From positions 74,501-138,500 of the forward strand of contig JADDOH010009918.1 of the NCBI GenBank assembly GCA_016648135.1: a stretch of DNA of 64,000 bases. Direction: 5' to 3'. This document shows positions 1 through 11,250 of this stretch, piece after piece. The stretch comes from Agrypnia vestita. Its lineage: Eukaryota > Arthropoda > Insecta > Trichoptera > Phryganeidae. Position numbers and translations under genes: made by a program. The stretch's first letter is position 1. Every line of letters begins with the position of its first letter. The notes below the pieces were generated by a model. It was not told where the DNA came from and made no database searches. It was given only the letters and a program-made list of their open reading frames with translations.

Positions 1-1421
1 GCCGTTCTAGCGCGAGCCCACGTACTAGTATTATTTTATTTTACTATGTGTATTATTTAGAAATAGTTAGGGGTAGCCCCTTAACCCCACAAAAAACATT
101 TTAGACGAAGATATTATTTTTTAAATTATCTTATTTAAGAGTGTCATTACGACAGTAAACAACATCGTTCACTACCGCTGTTATTATGTTATTCGCTGTC
201 ACGTATTCGTATTTCCGCAGAATTTGTTGGTTTCGTAAGCCGAGTTGTTTGTCGATTCTACTTGGATAACTGTATTCGTCCAGCGATTGTGCTCCGGGTG
301 ACATATTTTGCCTTTTCCATTTAATTTTTATGGCGCGTTCAGTCATATCAACTACACATGTTCTCGTATCTCTATCTTGTCTATGTACATGTTTTTTCCT
401 TGTTCTTCATGAGATTCTCAAAACATACCTTTTTGCTTTTATATAAAAGAGAGGTCCAACAACATACTTCATGTTGTTAGACCTCTCTTTTGTCATGTTT
501 CGCAGACACGAGCACTCTATTTTTTCCTTTTATTTTAACAATACTACACATTCATACAAATAAACGTTTTACTCGCCATAAAAGAGCTGACGCTCATGTT
601 TATGGAAGGATTAAACACATTAATTGATTTCATGCAAATTAAAATTGAAATAAATAATTAGGAATATTGAGAATAAAATAAATAAATATAAAGTGAAGCT
701 CATGGAAATTTTAAGATGTTTTTTTAATTAATTTTTTTGGTTCATTTTTGAATGAGGTAAATTTTTTTTTTTCATTTTTCGGGTAATGTATTAAATGTTT
801 TAATTCTTACAAAGGAATAATGATTCTGGGCTACACTTGTTTTATATTTAGGCGTGTTTAGATTTAGAAATGATCTTGTAGACCTGGAAGTTAGACAGTC
901 AATTATATATTTTTCTTTAAAGATTTCAAGTATCGATACTTTTTTAAAATTTCCATATCAGTAGGCACACAAATTTCTTAGAATAATCGATTTATAGGGT
1001 AGGTTCTTTTTTTTAAATAATTCTAATTATGCTTTTTTTAAATGTGTTTAATAAAGTTATAGATGATCCTTCCTACCTAATGATACCATATTGTAGTATT
1101 GATTGGTTTAAAGCATAATACACAGCTTCAATTGTCCTTAGCAATGGAATGTTTCTAAGTCTAATGAAAAATATATATAATTTTTGACCATCGAATTTAT
1201 ATGTGATATTTGATATTATCATCTATTTAGTTTGATATTATTATCTATTAAAATGCAAGATATTTTATTTCATGTGCATTTTTTTATATGCAAGTTTGTG
1301 TTCATATAAATTTATGGTTAATGACATTTGCGTTTTCATTATTGTGGCAGTTTATCGAAAACGGAACATAATTTGTTTTATCGCTATTTAATAATAAAAT
1401 ATAAGAGTCAAAATAGTTTTT
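1..1421. other. AT-rich non-coding stretch
   Basis: No gene is recognisable. The sequence is rich in A/T runs and the short open frames lack any family motif. The one structured object is the hairpin at 445-491, listed separately. Confidence 0.6.
445..491. repeat. 47-nt near-perfect hairpin
   Basis: Two 21-nt arms (445-465 and 471-491) are inverted complements with a single mismatch around a 5-nt loop. The arm reads AAAAGAGAGGT and then CCAACAACAT. It could be a tiny MITE relic, the inner part of a foldback element, or a transcribed hairpin. It is shorter than a typical animal pre-miRNA (about 60-70 nt). No flanking target duplication is obvious. Confidence 0.75.
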
Positions 1422-1634
1422 TCATTTATTTATGTCATCACATATTTTATTTTTAATATCAAACCATGTTTTTGAATTTAATAATAATACTGCATCATCA
1501 GCGTAAGAGATTATTTTGTTATTAAAGATTTCATTTACATTAATTATGAAGAATAATGGACCTAATACCTGGGGTACTCCATATTTAATAGTTTCACAAA
1601 GACTTAATATATTAAGGTTTTTTACACTTTAAGA
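1422..1634 (-). pseudogene. LINE reverse transcriptase core relic (YADD box)
   Basis: Reading the minus strand from about 1634 to a TGA at 1422-1424 gives one open frame of about 70 codons. It carries GVPQ..LGP followed by FIIN and, about 25 residues later, ISYADDAVLL. These are the conserved boxes of the non-LTR reverse transcriptase palm, normally GVPQGSxLGP and YADD. Two codons are missing inside the PQGS box, so the fragment is decayed. No endonuclease or thumb is recognisable on either side. The best assignment is the Jockey/CR1-like group of LINEs, but so short a piece cannot settle the clade. The region shows only as a short frame and is easy to miss. Confidence 0.7.
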
Positions 1635-2715
1635 AAGATATTTATTGATTGAATACTTTTCGTTTCAGATATATTTATTAAAAAGATTATTTTTGAATAT
1701 CATATTCACACGTCCAAACGCAATGCACATGAAATTTGTTGCATTAAAAAATTCTTCTGGTCTGTTATGGATTTTTTCTCCTATGTAGACATAATGATAA
1801 AGATAGGTAGAAATATAATATATGCTTAATAATTACAACTTAAAAACTGTATAATATTAATCATGAAAACATATTCACAAGATTTCTTCATATTCTAATA
1901 ATTATCAAACATAATATTAAACTACTGGTACATTTCTTTATTGTTAGATAAAAGCGTATTCTCAAATGAACTGACTACATCACAATACGCGAAAATATCG
2001 CAGAAAAATTGTGGGTTCAACAAAATGCGGAAGGATTCTGCTTAGACAGAATAGTCATAAATATATTTAAACTGTTTCTTGCTGTATTTAAATTGCCAAT
2101 ATATAATAATATTTCATTATTCAATTTCAACTCTATTAAAACTAAGCATGAATTCTCAATATTCAGATGGAGATCTCATGTCCTGCAGGCATCCGTAAAG
2201 GGAGCACGTACTGCGGACATCCAATCCGATAAGCGTAGTGTTATCTTTGGAATGATTGTGAATCCTTCCGTCGTCTTGGAAATTGATTTCAGATTATATT
2301 ACAGGTACCCATAAACCTGAAATCATACCGGTGACGTCATTCGCCAGATGTACCACCGAGAACCGACTGAAAAGAAACGGTCGTCATGAAGATATTAAAT
2401 ATATTAAAAACGGAAAAGTGCGTACTCAAATTCCACTGCCTTTTTGTTTTCGTATTTTCGTCAATGCTAAATTTATTTTTGTTAAGTATGGTGGTAGAAT
2501 TCGCTCATTTTGTTTGTAAAAAATTAAAAAACCCTTTTCCTTTTCTCATTCCTTTTATGTCAAAAAAGGTTAGGTATTAAAATTTGACGTAGCTCGCTTA
2601 ATTTTTTGCCATTAATAAGTAATGTCTACGTTATATTTAAATACCTTGGCCGTGTTTTAAAGTATTAAAAAGCCAAATGGAAGACGGTTTAAGAGAAAGA
2701 AAAACGTAGCAAAGT
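1635..2715. other. Non-coding stretch without recognised gene
   Basis: Short overlapping frames around 2009-2580 have no family motif. A 10-bp inverted pair (TTGATTTCAG / CTGAAATCA) sits near 2282-2322. Nothing else is supported. Confidence 0.5.
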
Positions 2716-3512
2716 TTAGGCCGGACATTCGCTGCAAATGCATATTTCAACGTTTTTTTTACGAAAATGTGGGTTTTATTATTCATTATTATCAGAATTT
2801 GTATTCTAGACTGCATTTTTTTAAGGCAATAATTTAGATAGAACCTTTGTTCTTATATAAAAGCAATAAACTGAACATCATATACAATAATTAAGAAAAT
2901 ATAAGCATTAATCGAAAGGCCGTGACCGAAAAATCGTTTTCAGTGTTTAGGCTTTAAGAAATATTCAATATTAATAAAGTTATAATGTTTTACATTTGCA
3001 AGATATCTTTACGTAATTTCTTGATTTTAAAACGCTTTATACTTATATAAAGAGATGATTTTTAACATTATATTTTAAGCATTTACTCACTAAATAATGA
3101 TTATTTTATTTAATGAAAACACGTTAATTATTATTTAAAAATAAAAATTCCAAAGAATAAAATATGCTAATTTGCGTTAAAATTTCTTGCAAATTTAAAA
3201 CATTATAACTTTATTGATATTTAATATTTCTTAATTTTCTAAGTACGGATTCAAAATAATGAAGTACACTTTATACGTATAAAAAAACATTTTATGCGTA
3301 CATATAAATATTCATTAAAACTTTGCGCCACCTAGGACACGAAAAACGAATTTTTGGCCGCGACCTGTCGATTAATGCTTGTACTTTCTTAATTATTGTT
3401 TTACAAAAATTGCAGTCTAGAGTATACATTCTGATATAAATCAATAATAAACACCAACATTTTTGTAAAAAAAATGCCGAAATATGCATTTGCGGTGAAT
3501 GTGTCGCCTTAA
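2716..3512. mobile_element. Foldback element, about 800 bp
   Basis: The left half (about 2716-3045) and the right half (about 3170-3512) are imperfect inverted complements along their whole length. Matching landmarks are GCAAATGCATAT near 2735 against ATATGCATTTGC near 3481, CAATAATTAAGAAA near 2885 against TTTCTTAATTATTG near 3386, and AAAGTTATAATGTTTTA near 2977 against its complement near 3205. The centre (about 3046-3170) is unique and AT-rich. The arms have diverged, so this is an old insertion. No coding capacity is visible and no target duplication could be fixed. A foldback or long-TIR MITE is the most economical reading. Confidence 0.75.
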
Positions 3513-4998
3513 TGCTATTTTTAAGTAAACGTTTCTTGTATGATTTGAGATCGCGAGCTCCCTGGGCCGCGTTATGTCAGTATATCATTTATCTGAAGCT
3601 CGTATTCGCAAAGATCTAAAGTGCTCCTCACGAGCACTCACAATTGTGACACTAGGCATATAAGACCACTTGAGAGACTAGCGCCGAGCGTTTACTCAGC
3701 AACCGTCGATAAAACAGTCTAAATAAACAGCGTAAAATTGTCAAATTTCAAATACGTTTCGTTTTGTATTTTAATTTGAACAAATTCAAATGAATTACGG
3801 CCCAAGTATTGATTCACTCGATAACGTCGAGAATAGCTTTATTCTTTGGTTTTCAGAGATCTCAGGTTGGCGACCAGAAATAGCCGACAAATCATTTTTG
3901 TGCGAAAATCTTTTTCTCTCCGGTTTGAAAAAAATAATATTGTCAATGAAAAAACGTCAAATTTCCTCACCTTGGACATAACTTTTCCGGTGATAAGGAA
4001 TTAGGTGTTAAAATTAGGTACGTGACATTTTATGAATCAGTTCGGCAGGCGAAATAATCTTTTTCGTGATATGAAATATTTTATAGGCGTTTCATGAAAT
4101 ATGGATGGCGGGTTTTATTTTGGCGAAAAGTTGATTTTTTCAGTAGCACGTTTTGTATTATTTTTTTTAATATTTTGCTTCTCTAGGATTGCGAATGTTG
4201 TTATTTATTGCACTCAGAAACTGTGCTACTCAAAACCATAATTGTTTTGTATTTATAGACATAATGTTTTTATTGCTTGGATTTTCCAATAGAGCAGTTA
4301 TACAATAGCTTTCAACTCGTAATCACATCTCTATTAAATGTTATGCACTTGTTTTTGCGGTGGATTTTAAAGTCATTAGCAGACATAATTTATAGCACCC
4401 TGGTATTACCGTCCACTGTGACTAGATTTGATTAACAAAATTTTAATACCAAAATTTTTCTTTCTCTCTTTGCTCACGAATCAGATCCGCATAACTATCA
4501 ATTATATAAACACATAGAATAATCATGAGACGTTTGAGAACTACTATACTAATATAGTTCATACTAAACCTGCATCTTTCTCCTCAATATTATAATCGTT
4601 AATTAAAACAAAATTACACAGTCTTCTTACAAAATATTTTTTTTGTAAGTAAACTTCTTACAAAAAAACTTACAAAACATTTCCTTGTATTATATCAATG
4701 TTTGTATTTAATTTTATTTTATATTTTTATGATTAATACATATTTGTACTTTATACCTGCAAATTTATATAATTTTACTACTTTCATGTGACATGATTTC
4801 ATACCTATATTTCTTTTCTATACACTTTTCTATGACTCTTACAGAGAAGTAAAAAAAATATTTTTGTTTATTTTGAATGATTTATTGTATTGCTTTGTAT
4901 AAAAATAACAAAATAATAATAATATGTAAAATCACAAAACGTGGAAATTGAAAAAACACAACCGTGTAATCTCTAAAAAATCTTAAATTGTATAATTT
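3513..4998. other. Non-coding stretch
   Basis: No gene is recognised. A TATA-like string (CATATAAG, about 3657-3664) is followed about 35 bp later by a CTCAGCA-like initiator, but nothing downstream looks coding, so it is not called a promoter. A small cluster of TTACAAAA/TTTTGTAA motifs lies near 4625-4680. Confidence 0.45.
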
Positions 4999-5483
4999 AC
5001 TAGCTGTTAAGGATTAATTTGAAAAAAAATTTGTGGTGGGAAACAAAGGTTCGATTGTAACGGTATAGATTTGCATCGAAAATATATCATGGGGAGGGGA
5101 AAGGGTAAAAGGGGAGGAAGGAAATTTCGAAAAAAGGAAAAACGCCGAGTCCTAAAGCATAAGTATGCAAAATTTGAGTCGAAACGGTCTAGAATTGTAT
5201 AGACAGATATATATACGTATAACAGACAGACATTTATGTAGACAGACATTTTCGATGAAAATTTGTACCGTTTGACCGATCGGACTCTAAATTGGGAAAC
5301 ATATTCTTTAGGACTCGGCGGGTAAAATTTATGACATTTTCTCCCTCCCCTTTTACCGTTTCTCCTCCCGCCGATATATTTTCTATGCAAATCTGTACCA
5401 TTGGAATCGAACCATTGTTTACCATCACAAATGTATTTTCAACATAACCTTAACCCGTGCTACGCCGTGTACGAACAGCTAGT
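4999..5483. mobile_element. Foldback element ending in ACTAGCTGTT
   Basis: The element starts ACTAGCTGTT (4999-5008) and ends AACAGCTAGT (5474-5483), a perfect 10-bp terminal inversion. Inside, 5009-5200 and 5240-5470 pair imperfectly; the left arm lacks about 22 nt present on the right. Shared landmarks are GGTTCGATT and AGATTTGCAT. The right end carries a GC-rich stem-like segment just before CAGCTAGT, closely resembling the Helitron 3' end at 27031-27063. It may therefore be a palindromic Helitron derivative or a separate TIR element that uses the same terminus. Confidence 0.7.
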
Positions 5484-5653
5484 TTTATTTATAAAATTAA
5501 ACTCTAAGAAATTTTCACAAAAAATGTTATTTTACTGCCTTCCAGAAAACCACCTTAGTTAAAATTTATTTACGACAATAGTAAAGGTCATCATTTAATA
5601 TTTTGTTCAGAATTTATTGACAAAATATCATTCCTTAGCATATTTTTCAATTT

Positions 5654-6041
5654 TACTCCCTTTATATTAACTCTTGGCGTCTGCTTGTCTTCTTGTCTGA
5701 CGAAAAAACTTTGGATCCATTTTAAAACCCTTTCCCGTGATCCAATCGAGCTGAAACTTTGCAAGCAGACTCGTGGCGACGATCAAGAAGATCTATAAAA
5801 TTTTCGTTAAAAAATATTAATAAATATTTGGATTTTTAAAATTTTGAATTGTTTTTTCAAACTTATTAAGCTGTATGAAAATATTTCAACGCGTCTGGTA
5901 GACGCGAAATCCGATTATAGTATAATTTTGGATTTTTTGTGTTTTTTATTACTCCCTTTCGTAGCGTCGCCCGACCGAAGCCCAACGCGTAGGTTAAGCG
6001 AAAAAAAAAATGTTTCAACTAGTAAATGAGAAAGGGAGTAT
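5654..6041. mobile_element. MITE with TACTCCCTTT ends, copy A
   Basis: The element opens TACTCCCTTT and closes AAAGGGAGTA (ends at 6040), giving about 10-bp terminal inverted repeats and a likely TA target, as in Tc1/mariner MITEs. Internal landmarks such as ACTTTGGATC and GATCCAATCGAGCTGAAAC recur in the two copies at 40631-41343. A second TACTCCCTTT at 5950-5959 suggests a nested or internally duplicated terminus. No transposase is present. Confidence 0.75.
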
Positions 6042-6254
6042 AGTGAAGTGGGACCCACCACAGACCCAGGGCCGTTCTACGAGCAAAAGCTCCCGTATCG
6101 GCCCTACACTTTCGCCATCCAGTTTGGCATTGTTTTAATGCTAAAGCAGCTTCCTCGCTACGCCGCTGATGATGCAAGCACTCGTGCGACGCGGCGAGGA
6201 AACTGCACTAACGACTTCACTGTCTCTGGGGTGCGTTACGAAAAACAATTTATT
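6042..6254. other. Unassigned GC-rich segment
   Basis: A block richer in GC than its surroundings directly follows the MITE. It holds a 72-codon plus-strand frame (6048-6266) with no recognised domain. It could be an exon fragment or part of a repeat; neither can be shown here. Confidence 0.35.
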
Positions 6255-6500
6255 CAAAGAAAATAACAATACATAAAAACAAAATCACAAGTAAATAACA
6301 AAATATAAACAAAAGGCAGAGAAATACAAAGAAAAGAAAATAGCAAAGCATAAATATCAAACATCAGAAAATAACAAAGCATGAATATAAATAAAGCAAA
6401 ATAAGATAAAATATAGAAGATACAACAAAATACATAAATACATTGTATGCAAAGGAAGAATAATATATAATGTGTGTGAAATATATGAATGAGTATTGAA
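6255..6500. repeat. Strand-biased A-rich tract
   Basis: On the plus strand the tract is almost devoid of T runs and is full of AAATA, AACAAA and AAAGAAAA words, with repeated AATAACAAA(G/T) motifs. It looks like degenerate low-complexity DNA or an old retroposon tail. The minus-strand frame across it is a composition artefact. Confidence 0.5.
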
Positions 6501-8212
6501 AAATACATGGGTGACAGCTAATCATGAGAAATAATTACAAAAATTGCACTGTAGAGACAGTATCGAGTGCAAATAGTCACTCCCCTGCGGGAAAAAAAGA
6601 AAATAAAAATAAAATACATCACAAACAATAAAAAAAAAGTATAATAAAAACTTGGTTTTTGTGGGTTGCTTTTTTAAGAATTCAAATTTAGATTACAACC
6701 CATTTTTAATAAAGACCCGCATTAATAGCTACCGTATACACGTGTTAATTTTAATGTGTTATGCCTTACCTCGCTTAATATTTTAACACTTTCAAGCTTT
6801 CTCGAATAAAGTTTTAGAGAAATCCTCGCGGTTTAAATTATTGTAATACAACTAAAATTCAGCACTTGTCTACTGTGCTGAAACTAAGTACGTTGTACAT
6901 ACCTGTGTTTATATCCAGAAATAAGATTTAATCCTCCTACCGCAGAAATGTCCCAAGAATTCTAGTCAAAAGTATGTCACTTAAGTTCACGACAGTTTTG
7001 TAAATTATATTAATTTCACTGTGATTGTCACGATAATTTATGTCCCTTAATTGAAATGTAGGGTGCTAAAATATTTTAACCGAAACATGAAGTCATACAA
7101 ATTTGTTAATGGATTGGTGAAACAATAACAGTCTAGATACATATCATAATATTGAACATTTAAATATATTAACTATTTAGGGGAGATGGGGCATTAATCC
7201 AATTTTTTAAACTGACATTTAAATTAATATACAACTGACGTTTAAATTAAGATAATTGTTGTGCTGTTGGTCTTCCATGAATATTAAAAAAATAAATGAA
7301 AAACTATAAAAATCTTTTTTTTCCAGTATAACAGTGTAACAGAATTCAATTTCTTTGGCGTTAAATTATTTTATTTTATTTTATTTTATTGGTTTCATTT
7401 ATTGGTTTTCTTACAGCCATATAATTAATCAATCTTGAAAAAAAACAATAATTGATGTACAGAGTTTTGGGCTAATTACAAGAAAACACATATATACAAT
7501 CGATAAAAAATAAGAAAAAACATGTCCAATAGTGAGTTTGTGTGAGTGTGTGTATTTGTGTGTTTATTTATTTATTTTGTTTTCGGAAAAATTAACAGCA
7601 AAACAATCTTAAAATTTTTCCACTGAATTTAAAAATTTACTTTAACATACATTAATAGCGAGTGGAGAGTGGACTATGTTGTTATCTAACATTAACTGTC
7701 ATCAAAAGTATGTGATAAGGGGTCAGTGGTGACAGACTAATTTTAAATTAATTTGTCATTTTCTTAGTTTAGCACGTGACAATTTCACCCTATTTATTCC
7801 CAACTCCAAAGGTACATGTATGCATAACACATACAGACTATGAAAACCGACTCGCGTAAAGTATATTAAAAGGATTATAATACTTGAACTATAATATTTA
7901 TTGTATTTATAACAAAAAATACTTTCAAATCCAAATCAAACAATTCAGTATAAGTAGCGATGAAAACTTCTCCCAGACCTCACAGAATCCGAGGGAAAGT
8001 GCATTTCTCCAAGTTTTTGTACATCTTCTAGTGAGAACCTTCTAGTGCAGGCTGTGAAACTTGAAGAGACTTCCTATATATGCGCACCGATTCTAGATAG
8101 TGCTGTTAGCACTTTCTTCATAATTTTTTTTTATACAAAAATATTTTCATCTCAATTATTTTAATTATCTAACATTATTTTATTAATTATTTGTTTGATT
8201 TAAAAATGTCCA
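6501..8212. other. Non-coding stretch with a TTTTA simple repeat
   Basis: No gene is recognised. A (TTTTA)n-type microsatellite covers about 7367-7390, and a short TG-rich tract lies near 7540-7562. Confidence 0.5.
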
Positions 8213-8273
8213 TTTTTATTATGATAAATTATAAAAGTCTCACGGAGACTTTTATAATTTATCATAATAAAAA
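8213..8273. repeat. Perfect 29-bp hairpin
   Basis: The arms at 8213-8241 and 8245-8273 are exact inverted complements of 29 nt around a 3-nt loop. The turn is GTCTC-ACG-GAGAC. The stem overlaps the terminus of the foldback family described at 17388-17859, whose outer end reads TATAGATATCTCACAGAGAC. Confidence 0.9.
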
Positions 8274-8400
8274 CATAACTGGCCCAGGGCTTAAAAACTG
8301 TGTGAGCTGGCCTAAGAAATCTTGCAACGTTCACAAATTCCATCGTAATAACATCCATACGTTATCAAATGTTTGAAAGTTCTATATATTTATTATGCTA
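8231..8400. mobile_element. Partial copy of the CTCACRGAGAC foldback family
   Basis: From the terminal motif ATAAAAGTCTCACGGAGAC it continues into GGCCCAGGGCTTA, GAGCTGGCCTAAG and AATTCCATCGTAATAACATC. These have close counterparts in the complete member at 38591-38970 (GGCCCAGGGCTTACGACC, ATTCCACCGTAAGAACATCC). The second arm is not recognisable, so this is a truncated or rearranged copy. Confidence 0.6.
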
Positions 8401-9681
8401 TATACTTATTTGAATGAAGTGTGCCAAAGACATCTGTGAATCTCTACATATGAACTAACATAGGTTCGCTGCTGTTAATGATACCTCTGTATATTAAGTA
8501 GAGTAATAAGCAATATGCTTTTAATGTATACATGAAAATATTACGAATATTACGAATGTATACGCCTGAAAACTAGTATTTTCAATTTTTTTAATTTCTT
8601 TCATATATGCCAGTATATATAATTTATATAATATTTATCTGAGTTCTTAGAAAATTTAGAACTTAGAACATCTTATTTAGTTCTTAGAACATCTTAGACA
8701 AACAAAAATATTGTGTCTATTTTTGTTTTTATGCACAAGAACGTTTTTTTTTCCCTACTTGAAGGTTATAATAAACTGTTTTATTATTGTGATAAAACAT
8801 TTTTTCAGAAAAATTGTAATTTATTCATTATGTATTTTTTCTTAATTTTTTTATTATACCTAATACATTTTTTGAGCTCACAGAAATGTTGTATTTACAT
8901 ACTCACTGAAGAGGATAGAAAGGAGAGGCTAACCAATGTAAAGTTGTGCCACCAACCAATGTGCATGTGTTTTAGTTACATTTCAGTATTTGCGAAGGGA
9001 ATCCGCATTTAACATTCGGACTTCTTTCAATATTCGATTTGTGAATGCAGGTACGTCGCTGTATAGATTTCGTGATTTTTTCTGTTACGTTTTGCAAAGA
9101 GTAAGGAACACGGGTAATATAGAAAGAAGAGTTGGTTACAGATTCACACTGAATTTACTGAAATAAGTAACTACAATTGATTTCTACATTTAAATACTCT
9201 AACTGTGCATGACTATCGGCGTGGTCAGTTGGAAAGACTAGAAAGTGCCTCGGATGGCGAGCACTCAGTGCCCGTCTGGTGCGTTTGCTGCATTTAGCAT
9301 CTACATTATGAGTGCACTAGATGTGCATCCTCGTTTCTCCATTGCCAGCTTAAAAAAATCGTATTTTTTTTAAGAATCGAGGTGTACAGATTATTTTAAA
9401 ATACATTTTGATATTAGTAAATGTGTTGAAATATGATACGTACATTTTAACATTCGAGTCATTCATCGAGTCACTAAATGCATTATTTTTTCTGACGGCA
9501 ATGATATTTTTGACGTTTCATTTTTAGACTAATCGAAAGTATCCGTGGCAACGGATCATCAGTACAGTATTCAGACAAAACACAGTATGCAGAGCGTGGT
9601 TTTGCTTTTACTAATTTCAAAAAATGACCAAATTCTTTGAAAAGCGACAGACAATAAACGATTACTAATAGCAGATACTAA
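8401..9681. other. Non-coding stretch
   Basis: AT-rich sequence with no recognised gene. The frame at 8713-9012 is rich in F/I/L/Y codons from T runs and has no domain. Confidence 0.5.
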
Positions 9682-9817
9682 TAGCCGCGCGGCGGCCACT
9701 ATCGGCCGCACAGCGGCCAGTAAAGCAGATAGCCAATTTTAGACACCGACGGGGCCGCATAACGGGCACTAATGGCCACGCAGAGGTCAGTATAGTCCCA
9801 CGCAGGGCCTAGCAGCG
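9682..9817. repeat. GC-rich degenerate ~22-bp minisatellite
   Basis: About five to six degenerate units of 21-22 bp are visible. They follow the pattern GCCGCRCRGCGGCCASTAW: GCCGCGCGGCGGCCACTATC, GCCGCACAGCGGCCAGTAA, GCCGCATAACGGGCACTAAT, GCCACGCAGAGGTCAGTATA and CCCACGCAGGGCCTAGCAGC. One unit-length gap (about 9726-9752) has lost the pattern. The GC content contrasts sharply with the AT-rich surroundings. Confidence 0.65.
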
Positions 9818-9940
9818 AACAATTGGCGAAAGCCTATTTTGGTGTCAGTAAATATTTTTTTCCAATCAATTATTTTTTGTTTCCAAATCATTCGTGATGT
9901 AATTATTTAGCCTACAAAATAATAAGCTCGAGAAACCGGG

Positions 9941-10152
9941 CGTGCAGTGAGAAAAAGAAGCATGACTTATTCAAACATATATTTGGAAAAAAATCGAGAT
10001 TAAATGTTTATCTGGCAATATATTATGAAATATTAAAATCTGAAAAATATGTTAATTATTATGATAGGAATATTACGAGACATCTCTTATATTGATTTTT
10101 TTTCAAAATATATGTTTAGGAAAAAGTTATGCTTCTTGTTTTCACTGCATGC
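9941..10152. mobile_element. Foldback MITE, about 212 bp
   Basis: The left arm (9941-10000) and right arm (10093-10152) are imperfect inverted complements. GTGCAGTGAGAAAAAGAAGC at 9942 pairs with the segment ending TTTTCACTGCAT at 10150, and CAAACATATATTTGGAAAAA pairs with its complement near 10104-10122. The centre is about 90 bp of AT-rich sequence. No coding capacity is present. Confidence 0.75.
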
Positions 10153-10598
10153 CTCTGTTATACAGATTACGTGTCACTTCAATATTCTTCGTTCACCAAT
10201 TCTATTTCCAAAGTAAGGTAAGCACTCGTACTTAGCTTAGTTTATTAAGTTATTTTATTAACTGTGACAATGTGTTGCGTTACTTTGTACCTTCAGGTGA
10301 GTATCGATCTTGTACTCGTTCCACAGACAACAGAACGCGACACATGTTAAATTCTGTCAGTGGGATAAGGGTTCGGTGAAATAACAACGGACAAAATGTA
10401 TATTGTCATAAAAAACAGCAGCACAACTGTGAAATTTGTGTCTGTTTTCGCCGTAATTCGGGAAAATAAAACGGAAGTAATATATAAATGGTTCCCTCGG
10501 TTTTTTATTCTGTTATTTGAATTATATTATTTTTTATGAAAATAAAAATGGTAATGATTATTAAATTGGGTGAAATATATATTTGTAAGTTGCAATGC
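10153..10598. other. Non-coding stretch
   Basis: No gene or repeat is recognised. Confidence 0.4.
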
Positions 10599-10638
10599 GA
10601 GTTTAATTATAATTTTATATATAACTATAATTAAACTC
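10599..10638. repeat. 13-bp-arm hairpin before a LINE fragment
   Basis: GAGTTTAATTATA (10599-10611) and TATAATTAAACTC (10626-10638) are exact inverted complements. The hairpin abuts the point where LINE homology begins and may mark its 5' junction. Confidence 0.7.
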
Positions 10639-10641
10639 ACA

Positions 10642-11250
10642 TTGAATGGGGCTGGTATAGAGAGAGTGACAAAGTTTAAATACCTTGGAAGTATCCTAGC
10701 GGAAGACCTCGACCCAGAAACCGAAGTCAAATGCAGAATTGAAGCATCGCGAACTACTTTTAACAAAATGAGACAGATATTCTGCGATGACAATCTTAAC
10801 CTGAAACTTCGACAGCGACTGGTCAAATGTTATATATGGTCAGTCCTGCTGTACGGAGTGGAATCGTGGACCCTCAAAGTGAGTAGCATGAACCGGCTGG
10901 AGGCGTTCGAAATGTGGATACATCGGAGAACGCTCCGGATACCCTGGACGGATATGGTCAGCAACACAAGAGTTCTTCAAAGAGCTAGAGTGAATAGAGA
11001 GTTGCTGACAAATATCCAAATCCGAAAGGTATCGTATTTGGGTCATGTGCTCAGAGGAGAAAAATATGAATTGCTCCACCTGATTCTTATGGGCAAGATA
11101 GAGGGTCGTAGAGGTGTTGGAAGGAGACAAATTTCCTGGCTCCGCAATATACGCGACTGGACGGGCATAAGAAGTGTTGGAGAGCTGTTTCGTGCTGCCC
11201 AGGACAGGGACGCTTTCTCCCGGGTGATAGTCAACGTTGGGGGGACCTGA
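10642..11250 (+). pseudogene. LINE reverse transcriptase C-terminal fragment
   Basis: An uninterrupted frame of about 200 codons ends at a TGA (11248-11250). Its order is KFKYLGS, a segment with SRTTFNKMRQ, then YIWSVLLYGVESWTL, EMWIHRRTLRIPW, KVSYLGHVLR and GRRGVGRRQISWL. This is the thumb and connection region plus tail of arthropod LINE polymerases, downstream of the palm. The palm and endonuclease are missing, so the copy is 5'-truncated, as is usual for LINEs. After the stop there is a short GA-rich string (AAAAGAAGAAGATA) that may be the 3' end. The frame has no stop or shift, suggesting a fairly young insertion. Clade assignment (RTE-like or related) is uncertain. Confidence 0.75.

Noticed and set aside
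3655..3710. TATA box plus initiator
   Set aside because: The arrangement is plausible but no transcript-like or coding sequence follows; such words are frequent in AT-rich DNA.
5007..5428. Overlapping minus-strand frames of 127 and 64 codons
   Set aside because: They lie wholly within an inverted-repeat element and are shadows of its palindromic sequence.
6048..6266. 72-codon open frame in a GC-rich segment
   Set aside because: Could be an exon fragment, but no splice sites, homology or continuation support it.
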